From Chloroflexota bacterium (GTDB lineage: Bacteria; Chloroflexota; UBA5177; JANWHV01), in the NCBI GenBank assembly GCA_025924845.1, contig JAICHN010000318.1, positions 1 to 6,071 on the forward strand: a stretch of 6,071 nt of DNA, in the 5' to 3' direction. Positions 1 to 5,631 of this stretch are shown piece after piece. Below the pieces are notes generated by a model. That model ran no database searches. It had not been told where the DNA came from and saw only the letters and a program-made list of their open reading frames with translations. The position numbers were made by a program, and so were the translations under genes. Within the stretch, counting starts at the first letter, position 1; every line of letters starts with the position of its first letter.

Positions 1-2
1 GC

Positions 3-716
3 AACTACACCTATCTCTTCCACGACACCAACTTCTGGAACGCGCTGCATGTGACGATCGTCTTCGCGGTCGTCTTCGTGGTGGTCACGGTCCCGCTGGC
101 CCTGTCGCTGGCCGTGTTGCTCAACCAGGCGCTGCCGGGACGCTCATTCTTCCGCGTGATCTTCTTCATGCCCTACATCACACCCGCCGTGGTTGTGTCC
201 ATCGTGTTCCTGTGGCTGTACCAGACGCAGGACGGTATCCTCAACAATATTCTCGGCTCCGTGGGGATCTCCCCCGTTCCCTGGCTGACCGACACGGCCC
301 TGGCCATGCCCTCGATCTCGTTGATGGTGGTTTGGAAGCAGGCAGGGTATTTCACCGTCATCTTCCTGGCCGGATTGCAAGGCATCCCGCGCCAATTGTA
401 CGAGGCGGCGGCGGTGGACGGCGCCACGGGCTTGCGGCAGTTCCGCAGCATCACCATCCCGCTGCTTGCCCCGGCTATGCTGCTCGTGATCGTTTTTGCC
501 ACGCTGACCGGCTTCAGCATCTTCACCGAGCCGTATATCCTGACGCAGGGCGGTCCCGATAACGCGACCTTGACCGTAACCCTCTACATCTACAAATGGG
601 CATTCGAGTACAGCACGTTCGGCTATGCCTCCGCGTTGGGGGTCGTCTTCGCCGTCATCGTCTTCATCATCGTGGCGATCCAGCGGCTCGTGTTCGAGCG
701 TGACGTCTATGAGTAA
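3..716 (+). CDS. CUT1 sugar ABC transporter permease, MalF/UgpA type (5' partial)
   Basis: Inner-membrane subunit of a carbohydrate ABC importer that pairs with the next gene's product to form the sugar channel. The frame is open from the left edge, so the first 50-70 residues of a roughly 290-310-residue family member are missing. The GTG at 51 is internal: the upstream codons read a family-like 'FWNALHVTIVF'. Of the visible 237 residues (counted from nt 3), hydrophobic segments lie near 19-42, 50-73, 102-126, 155-178 and 210-231. The cytoplasmic EAA loop that docks on the ATPase begins at E134 (EAAAVDGATG, then ITIPLLAPA), with the conserved Gly and Pro present. The stop is TAA at 714-716. 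It is followed by a second permease, the usual order in CUT1 operons. The substrate cannot be read from the permease. Family assignment is firm; the MalF-versus-UgpA label is only descriptive. Confidence 0.93.
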   Translation, partial: NYTYLFHDTNFWNALHVTIVFAVVFVVVTVPLALSLAVLLNQALPGRSFFRVIFFMPYITPAVVVSIVFLWLYQTQDGILNNILGSVGISPVPWLTDTALAMPSISLMVVWKQAGYFTVIFLAGLQGIPRQLYEAAAVDGATGLRQFRSITIPLLAPAMLLVIVFATLTGFSIFTEPYILTQGGPDNATLTVTLYIYKWAFEYSTFGYASALGVVFAVIVFIIVAIQRLVFERDVYE

Positions 717-806
717 GCAATCGGCGGCAGGACCTCCACGGGAGATGTCAAAGAGCCGGGCTCGTGGCGTTCGTCCCCATGCACATCAAGGGAATGGGAG
801 GCAGGC

Positions 807-1676
807 ATGGCGGTTGTAGCCCCTACGGCGGTCACGCGGGCACGAGCCCGACGGCCCGGCCGCATCATCACAATCGCGCTGGTCTATCTAGGTCTGGCCA
901 TTGGGACGATCCTGTTCCTTGGCCCCATGGTTTGGGGTGCCCTCTCCTCGTTCAAGACCGAGAACCAACTCTACACGACATTCCTGCCGTCGCCGTTCAC
1001 GACGGAGGCCTACAGCGACTCCTTCAAAGCGATTCCCAATATCGGCCGCGTCTTCTTCAACAGCGTGTTCGACTACGGCATCGTGACGATCGGCGCCCTC
1101 GTCTTCAGTTCCATGGCCGGCTACGCGCTGGCCCGACTGCAATTCCTGGGCCGCGGCTTCCTGTTCAACCTCATCCTTTTTACCATGACCATCCCCTCGA
1201 TGTTGACCCTGGTGCCGCTCTACATCCTGATCGCGGATTTTTTCAACTGGGGCGACACCTACCAGGCCATCATCGCGCCGGCACTGGTCAGCCCGCTGGG
1301 CATCTTCCTGTTCCGGCAGTTCTTCAGCACGCTCCCCATGGAGCTGTTCGAAGCCGGACGCCTGGATGGGCTCTCCGATCTGGGTATGCTCTTCCGCATT
1401 GCCTGGCCACTCTCCAGGGGCGCTATTATCACCGTGGCCGTGCTGGTCTTCATGACGGGCTGGGACGACTTTCTCTGGCCCCTGGTGGTCGAGCACGATC
1501 AGAACTACCAAACGGCCACGCAGGCGGTCGGCCTCTTCGTGCGCGGCGGCGCCAGTAACGGCTACCTAACCTGGCAACTGGCCATGGCGACCGTTCTGGC
1601 GCTCCCCGTGCTTGCCATCTTCGTGTTCGGTCAGCGATATTTTGTCGAGGGGATCGCCACGACAGGGTTGAAGTAA
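807..1676 (+). CDS. CUT1 sugar ABC transporter permease, MalG/UgpE type
   Basis: Second membrane subunit of the importer; complete at 289 residues, normal for the family. The ATG at 807 is chosen because GGGAGG at 796-801 sits 5 nt upstream and no start codon precedes it in frame after the previous stop. The N-terminus is Arg-rich and cytoplasmic, followed by six predicted membrane segments. Family landmarks in order are SSFKTENQLY after the first helix, GYALARLQFLGRG, TMTIPSMLTLVPLY, LFRQFFSTLPMELFEAG, GWDDFLWPLV and the C-terminal QRYFVEGIATTGLK. The ATPase-docking EAA loop starts at E182 and reads EAGRLDG, so the third position is Gly instead of Ala; the key Gly at 188 is kept. A 90-nt gap separates it from the first permease and 33 nt from the oxidoreductase, so all three are probably co-transcribed. 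The substrate is unknown. Confidence 0.95.
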   Translation: MAVVAPTAVTRARARRPGRIITIALVYLGLAIGTILFLGPMVWGALSSFKTENQLYTTFLPSPFTTEAYSDSFKAIPNIGRVFFNSVFDYGIVTIGALVFSSMAGYALARLQFLGRGFLFNLILFTMTIPSMLTLVPLYILIADFFNWGDTYQAIIAPALVSPLGIFLFRQFFSTLPMELFEAGRLDGLSDLGMLFRIAWPLSRGAIITVAVLVFMTGWDDFLWPLVVEHDQNYQTATQAVGLFVRGGASNGYLTWQLAMATVLALPVLAIFVFGQRYFVEGIATTGLK

Positions 1677-1709
1677 GCCGGCGTCCATCCTGGAAAGCAA
1701 AAGAGAGAG

Positions 1710-2723
1710 ATGGCTGAGTTTAGAGTGCTGATCGCCGGGGCCGGCCAGATGGGACGCGGCTGGGGCGAGAACCTGCGTGACTGCCCGGATACCGAGATTG
1801 TGGCGTGGGTCGATATACTGCCCGGCGCCGCCGCGCGTGCCGCGAATGAGCTTGGCTTACCGGAGGTCTTTACCGGTACCGACCTTGACGACGCCGTTAC
1901 CGCAACCAGGCCGGATTTCGTGGTCGATGTCTCCTCGCCCGAGGCGCATCGCGACGTCACCCTGGCGGCGCTCGCGCGGGGACTCCCCGTGCTCGGCGAA
2001 AAGCCAATGGCGGCGACCATGGCCCAGGCGCGTGAGATGGTCGCTGCCACCGAGCAGGCGGGCAAGCTCTACATGGTAAGCCAGAACCGCCGCTACGATC
2101 GCAACCTCGGTGCCCTGCGCCGCCTGATCGTCGAGCACACGGGGCCGCTGGGCATCCTCAACGCCGACTTCTACCTGGCCGAGCACTATCGCGGTTTTCG
2201 CGGCACGATGCCCAGCCCATTACTCGTGGATATGGCCATCCATACCTTCGATGCCGCACGCTTCCTTACCGGTGCCGATGCCGAGGCGGTCTACTGTATG
2301 GAATTCAACCCCTCGTGGAGTTGGTACAAAGGGGCTGCCTCGGCCACCGCGATCTTCGAGATGAGCAACGGGGCAGTGTTCACCTATCGGGGCAGCCGGA
2401 CCAGCGAGGGTTGCCACACCTCCTGGGATGCACAGTGGCGGGCGGTCGGACCGCATGGCACCGCGGTGTGGGACGGGGAGGGGACGCCGGTGGTCGAGGT
2501 GGTGGCCGAGCATACGGAACCGATCGCCCGCTTTACGCGCATCGCGGGCATGCCCGATCTTACCAAGGCAACCGGGATCGTCCGCACCCTTCAGGAGTTT
2601 CTGCAGGCCCTCAGAACCGGCGAAACGCCTCCCTGCGAGTGTCACGACAACATCCATAGCCTGGCCATGGTGCATGCGGCAATAGAATCGGCCGCGACGG
2701 GCCAAAGAGTGACCATACGCTAA
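1710..2723 (+). CDS. Gfo/Idh/MocA-family NAD(P)-dependent oxidoreductase
   Basis: Cytoplasmic dehydrogenase of the glucose-fructose oxidoreductase/inositol dehydrogenase family, which oxidises or reduces a hydroxyl/keto group on sugars, inositols or their derivatives. It has 337 residues, typical length. The N-terminal Rossmann fold shows G10-x-G12-x-x-G15 (GAGQMG), and strand beta-2 ends in D35 (VAWVD), which favours NAD over NADP. The family Glu-Lys-Pro motif is at 97-99 (GEKPMA), supplying the conserved Lys98. The C-terminal catalytic pattern D-x3-H is D174/H178 (DMAIHTFDAARFL). The ATG at 1710 follows a purine run (AAAGAGAGAG), a weak ribosome site, 33 nt after the permease stop, so it looks like the third gene of the transport operon and probably acts on the imported sugar. 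The specific substrate cannot be assigned; inositol, glucoside and galactose-type activities are all possible in this family. Confidence 0.93.
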   Translation: MAEFRVLIAGAGQMGRGWGENLRDCPDTEIVAWVDILPGAAARAANELGLPEVFTGTDLDDAVTATRPDFVVDVSSPEAHRDVTLAALARGLPVLGEKPMAATMAQAREMVAATEQAGKLYMVSQNRRYDRNLGALRRLIVEHTGPLGILNADFYLAEHYRGFRGTMPSPLLVDMAIHTFDAARFLTGADAEAVYCMEFNPSWSWYKGAASATAIFEMSNGAVFTYRGSRTSEGCHTSWDAQWRAVGPHGTAVWDGEGTPVVEVVAEHTEPIARFTRIAGMPDLTKATGIVRTLQEFLQALRTGETPPCECHDNIHSLAMVHAAIESAATGQRVTIR

Positions 2724-2751
2724 TACACCCGGCGTACGTCCGTCGGCAGTT

Positions 2752-2786
2752 GCAAGGGCGATCCTCGGGGTCGCCCTAGCCCTTGC
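2752..2786. terminator. Candidate bidirectional terminator dyad between convergent genes
   Basis: Perfect 8-bp arms GCAAGGGC (2752-2759) and GCCCTTGC (2779-2786) enclose a second perfect 7-bp dyad, AGGGCGA (2755-2761) with TCGCCCT (2771-2777). The two stems share AGGGC and so largely exclude each other. The dyad lies 28 nt after the oxidoreductase stop and 28 nt beyond the end of the convergent isomerase gene, as expected for a shared terminator. No T-run follows on either strand, so it is not a textbook intrinsic terminator. Confidence 0.5.
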
Positions 2787-2814
2787 GCCCCGGTCTACCA
2801 GGGACGCCGGTACG

Positions 2815-4548
2815 CTACCCTTTCACGAACGCCTTGACTGCCTTGCAGGGCATGGCGCCGGTGTTGCGCAACGTATAAGATCCGACCGCGGCCGGGATAA
2901 TCACGCTTTCGGCGAAGCGAAGCTCGATGGGTGGGGTGCCGTTCGTCACGATCTCGCAGCGCTCTCCCTCCACCAGGTTGAGTACGACAAACTTGCCGTT
3001 GGTCGCATCCTCGATCGCGTCGCTGAACTCCAGTCGATGGACGGCGAAAAACAGCTGGGGAATATCGCCGATCCGGTATTCGCCCCAGGTCGGCCCTTCA
3101 CGCACGGCCACGGGGGTAGGGATGAGGTGGGAGCGTACCCAATCGGTGCGGCGCGAGGGGTCGATATTGGCGAAGGCGTGGTCCAGATGGACGTGGCGGA
3201 GCTTGCCGTGCAGATCGGTGCGCAGGTAGTCGTAGATCTTGAACGTATAGATGTACGGTGTGGCGCTGATCTCCAGCACCAGGTTATCGGCGCCGCTGCA
3301 ATGCACCGTGCCGCTGGGGATCAGAAACAGGTCGTGTGGTTGGCTAGGGAAATGATTCGTAAAGTCGGTGATTTCGAACCCAGCCCCCTCGTCCCGCGCC
3401 GTGTAGGCGGCATCCTTGAAGGACTGGAGATCGGCGTCCTCGCGCAAGCCAAGGAACACCTGAGCGCCGGGCTTGCAGGTTACGATGTAGTAGGTCTCGT
3501 CCTGGGTGATCGGCTCGCCGAACTCGTCCCGAATGTAGTCGAGCCGTGGATGCACCTGGCACGACAGGTTGGTACCGCTCATCGTATCGAGGTAGTCGAA
3601 GCGAATAGGGAAATAGCTCCCATAGCGGGCCGCGACCGACTCTCCCAGTACCGCGTCGGATTCCTGCCAGAGGAGGTAGTCGAACGAGCACTCCACGGCC
3701 CGCGCGCCGTCGCCCAACAAGATCCCGTTCTCCGGCGCGATCACCTCGAAGGACCAGGCATAGTTTGGGTGCTCCTCGGGGAGACCAAACTGCTCCTTCA
3801 TCCACTGCCCGCCCCAGGGACCGGGCGCGAACCACGGTTTGACCCGGAACGGGCGGTGGGCCAGTGAGTGAAGGGCGCGGCGCAGCGCCGGTCCATCGGC
3901 GAAGAGCGGCGTGCCGGCGTCGCCCAGATCGACAAAGAGGTCGAGCCGGGGAAGAAGGTTGCGCTTAATCCGGTTGAGCATCGGCCAGTCGACAAAATAG
4001 AGCCGCTTATACTGCGCCCCGGAGGGTGCCGACTCGGCGCCGACGTTCGAAACCAGACCCCGCGCCGCCAGTTCCTGTCCGCGATCCTTTGGCACGTCGA
4101 GGTAGATGAGTAGGTCACCCTCGACCACGCATGAGGCCCCGAAGCCGAGGGCGATCGTGAGTTGGGTCCGTGCCGCCGCGGCGCGACGAAGCTCCGCTAC
4201 CCGTTCAGGGTCCCAGAATTCCTCGAGGTGCCCGTGATAAAGGCGGCCGAGGACGGGATCCTGGGTGAGGGTGGGAGCGAGTAGGGCATCGATCCGGGAG
4301 GGTGGGAGAAAACACGTCTCGGTTGAGAACAACCGCGCGTCGAGATCCATCCGATCGAGGACATCAGTGAGCGCCGCCGTAAAGGTCGCCCATTCGACGC
4401 CGACAAACCCATCGATCACCACGAGGGTGCGAGGGCCCACTTCCGTTACGGCACGGCGCAGCCGTGCGGCAAGCGCATCGTAGCCCGCGCCCACGGCGAG
4501 ATCAGGCAGCACGTGAATGGGGTGCGTACGATAGGCGGGCAGGGCCAT
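2815..4548 (-). CDS. Long class I mannose-6-phosphate isomerase homologue with N-terminal P-loop-like domain
   Basis: Probably interconverts mannose-6-phosphate and fructose-6-phosphate in the cytoplasm. The 577-residue protein is much longer than a minimal ManA (about 310-390). The isomerase core begins near 235 with KPWFAPGPWGGQWMKEQFGL. The four zinc ligands expected of type I enzymes are visible: Q331 and H333 in SCQVHP, E351 in QDETYYIV, and H416 in IPSGTVHCSG. LEISATPYIYTFKIYDYLR (425-443) matches the segment that follows the last ligand in short ManA proteins. A second beta-rich, cupin-like part covers about 488-577. Residues 1-230 resemble a uridine-kinase-like fold: VVIDGFVGVEWATF (43-56) sits where a Walker A would be but lacks the GK[ST] core, so ATP-dependent kinase activity is unlikely. 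The ATG is supported by AGGAG (plus positions 4556-4560) 7 nt upstream. It diverges from the GntR gene and converges on the oxidoreductase. Isomerase family is firm; the physiological substrate is not. Confidence 0.88.
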   Translation of the reverse strand: MALPAYRTHPIHVLPDLAVGAGYDALAARLRRAVTEVGPRTLVVIDGFVGVEWATFTAALTDVLDRMDLDARLFSTETCFLPPSRIDALLAPTLTQDPVLGRLYHGHLEEFWDPERVAELRRAAAARTQLTIALGFGASCVVEGDLLIYLDVPKDRGQELAARGLVSNVGAESAPSGAQYKRLYFVDWPMLNRIKRNLLPRLDLFVDLGDAGTPLFADGPALRRALHSLAHRPFRVKPWFAPGPWGGQWMKEQFGLPEEHPNYAWSFEVIAPENGILLGDGARAVECSFDYLLWQESDAVLGESVAARYGSYFPIRFDYLDTMSGTNLSCQVHPRLDYIRDEFGEPITQDETYYIVTCKPGAQVFLGLREDADLQSFKDAAYTARDEGAGFEITDFTNHFPSQPHDLFLIPSGTVHCSGADNLVLEISATPYIYTFKIYDYLRTDLHGKLRHVHLDHAFANIDPSRRTDWVRSHLIPTPVAVREGPTWGEYRIGDIPQLFFAVHRLEFSDAIEDATNGKFVVLNLVEGERCEIVTNGTPPIELRFAESVIIPAAVGSYTLRNTGAMPCKAVKAFVKG

Positions 4549-4591
4549 GACGCCGCTCCTACTTTCGTTCGATCAGGGCTCGGATGCCCGC

Positions 4592-4620
4592 TTGACAAAC
4601 AGATTCGCCCTATTCATAAT
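4592..4620 (+). promoter_or_regulatory. Sigma-70-type promoter for the GntR regulator
   Basis: TTGACA at 4592-4597 is a perfect -35 element. After an ideal 17-nt spacer comes CATAAT at 4615-4620, five of six bases of the -10 consensus. Transcription would start near 4627, giving a leader of about 70 nt to the ATG at 4696. On the opposite strand TATTAT (plus 4621-4616) could be a -10 for the isomerase gene, but only a poor -35 (three of six at best) sits at the right distance, so that promoter is uncertain. Confidence 0.75.
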
Positions 4621-4644
4621 ACCTGCATCCTAGATTCATTATGA
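4612..4644. promoter_or_regulatory. Candidate operator: AT-rich direct and inverted repeats over the -10 and start region
   Basis: ATTCATAAT (4612-4620) recurs as ATTCATTAT (4634-4642), eight of nine bases identical and offset by 22 nt, about two helical turns. The second copy lies within a perfect 4-1-4 palindrome TCAT-T-ATGA (4636-4644). TCATAAT (4614-4620) and ATTATGA (4638-4644) are also exact inverted repeats. The first copy covers the -10 and the second lies about +7 to +16. A dimeric repressor bound here would block this promoter and could also affect the divergent isomerase gene. Binding by the adjacent GntR protein is inference from position; the motif is not the GTnTAnAC-type site known for several HutC-subfamily members. 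Confidence 0.45.
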
Positions 4645-4695
4645 CGACATGATAGAGTGCCGCGAACCCGTTGTAAAGGGGTGAGAAAGCAACCA

Positions 4696-5457
4696 ATGGC
4701 TCTCGCTCATACGGTCGCTCCAGCGGCGGCGCCCCTGCCTAAATATCACCGCGTTAAGGAGATTATCCTGGCTCGCATTGCGGACGGTACCTGGCCGCCC
4801 GGTTCGCTCTTGCCGGCGGAACCCGGGCTTTGCCGGGAGTTCGGGGTGAGCCGCATCACGGTGCGCAAGGCGATCAGCGATCTGGTACATGAGGGCAAAA
4901 TCCAGACTGTCCAGGGAAAAGGCACCTTTGTCGCCAAGCCGAAAGTAGGCGAGCGTTTCGTACAGCGTGCTTTCGGCATCTTCGACGATATGGAGCAACG
5001 CGGGCTCCGCCTCACCACGGAAGTGCTTCGCCAGGAAGTGATTCGGGCGCCGGACGAGATCGCGGCGGCCCTGGGACTCCGGCTGGGTGAGCGCGTCCAT
5101 GTGATCGTTCGCCTGCGGTCGGTCGAGGGAGAGAAGATCCTCATTTCCACGACCTATATCCCCGAGGCGCTCTGCCCCGGACTGGTCCACGAGGATCTGT
5201 CTACCGGCTCGCTGTTCCGCCTACTTCGCGATCGCTACGGAATCAAGATCGGCCGCGGCGAGCGCTCGCTGGAAGCCGTCGCCGCCGATCAATGGTCGGC
5301 CTATCGGTTGGAGCTTGCTCTGGCCAGCCCTTTGCTCCGCCTGGACAGCAAAGCCTATCTCCCGGACGGGAGGACCTTCGAATATTCGCGGACTTTGCAA
5401 CGAGGCGATCGGGCGCGCGTCGATCTCGAGTTCGTACCGGCGCCTGACGATGAGTAA
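4696..5457 (+). CDS. GntR family (HutC/UTRA subfamily) transcriptional regulator
   Basis: Ligand-responsive DNA-binding protein, 253 residues from the ATG at 4696. The winged helix-turn-helix covers about 15-81: PKYHRVKEIILARIADGTWPPG, then LLPAEPGLCREFGVSRITVRKAI with the recognition helix around 51-63, then the wing EGKIQTVQGKGTFVA. The UTRA ligand domain covers about 98-245, with family-like elements such as LGERVHVIVRLRSVEGEKILISTTYIP, the GIKIGRGERSLEAVAAD segment and a final DRARVDLEFVP. UTRA domains usually bind sugar phosphates, amino sugars or other small metabolites, which fits the isomerase and binding-protein neighbours. An upstream in-frame GTG at 4657 would add 13 basic residues (PRTRCKGVRKQ) but has no ribosome site. 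The AAAGGGG/GAGAAAG purines at 4676-4689 better serve 4696, although spacing is not ideal. Probably autoregulated through the repeats at its promoter. Confidence 0.92.
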   Translation: MALAHTVAPAAAPLPKYHRVKEIILARIADGTWPPGSLLPAEPGLCREFGVSRITVRKAISDLVHEGKIQTVQGKGTFVAKPKVGERFVQRAFGIFDDMEQRGLRLTTEVLRQEVIRAPDEIAAALGLRLGERVHVIVRLRSVEGEKILISTTYIPEALCPGLVHEDLSTGSLFRLLRDRYGIKIGRGERSLEAVAADQWSAYRLELALASPLLRLDSKAYLPDGRTFEYSRTLQRGDRARVDLEFVPAPDDE

Positions 5458-5478
5458 TACGCGACCTACGGTGATGCG

Positions 5479-5497
5479 CGCGGTTGGCCGGACCGCG
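5479..5497 (+). terminator. Weak hairpin after the GntR gene
   Basis: CGCGGT (5479-5484) and ACCGCG (5492-5497) form a perfect 6-bp stem with a 7-nt loop, starting 22 nt after the GntR stop codon. No T-run follows. It could cause partial termination or protect an mRNA end, which would lower the downstream gene if the two are co-transcribed. It could equally be chance in GC-rich DNA. Confidence 0.3.
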
Positions 5498-5586
5498 GAT
5501 CAAGGGTCTTCCCGGCGGCATTCGCACCCATGATGTTCACTCAGGAAGGGGGGTGAGGTTTTCTCGGCGACAGCTTCGGTTCCGGA

Positions 5587-5602
5587 CCGGCGTCGATGCC
5601 GG
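5587..5602 (+). other. Small hairpin upstream of the binding-protein ribosome site
   Basis: CCGGCG (5587-5592) pairs with TGCCGG (5597-5602), five Watson-Crick pairs plus a closing G-U wobble, around the 4-nt loop TCGA. It ends 17 nt before the GGGAG ribosome site. This may be an mRNA-stability or translation-control stem in the leader. Short GC stems are common, so the confidence is modest. Confidence 0.3.
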
Positions 5603-5631
5603 CATTCCGCAATGAAATTGGGAGATTGAAG

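Larger units (their letters stand above)
5458..5631 (+). other. Leader/intergenic region before the sugar-binding protein gene
   Basis: This 174-nt region contains no convincing -35/-10 pair, so the binding-protein gene may be read from the GntR promoter, or from a promoter I cannot recognise. It holds two small dyads (5479-5497 and 5587-5602), a purine-rich stretch AGGAAGGGGGGTGAGG (5543-5558), and the probable ribosome site GGGAG at 5620-5624, 7 nt before the ATG at 5632. The AT-rich repeats of the GntR promoter are not repeated here. Confidence 0.6.

Noticed and set aside
753..763. 5-1-5 palindrome GAGCC-G-GGCTC between the permease genes.
   Set aside because: It is too short and common at this GC content, and has no promoter, T-run or second copy to give it meaning.
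717..806. The two permease genes are in the same frame, separated by one TAA and 30 sense codons, suggesting a read-through fusion.
   Set aside because: Thirty stop-free codons are common in GC-rich DNA. The second gene has its own ribosome site and ATG, and fused MalF-MalG permeases are not the norm.
888..1511. 207-codon open frame on the minus strand.
   Set aside because: It is antisense to the permease, rich in Glu/Gln/His/Asp with no recognisable fold, and is a shadow of the hydrophobic codons on the other strand.
764..1558. 264-codon open frame on the plus strand overlapping the second permease.
   Set aside because: The other frame carries every MalG-family landmark and a good ribosome site. 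This frame has low-complexity His/Arg/Gly/Pro composition typical of a shifted GC-rich frame.
3037..3867. 276-codon open frame on the plus strand, antisense to the isomerase.
   Set aside because: The minus-strand gene has the full set of isomerase metal ligands and a ribosome site. The antisense frame shows no motifs.
4657..4695. GTG start that would lengthen the GntR protein by 13 residues.
   Set aside because: No ribosome site precedes it, and the added basic residues are not part of the winged-helix domain. The ATG at 4696 is preferred, although the choice is not certain.
4639..5190. 183-codon minus-strand frame opposite the regulator.
   Set aside because: It lies opposite a clear winged-helix/UTRA coding sequence and has no motif of its own.
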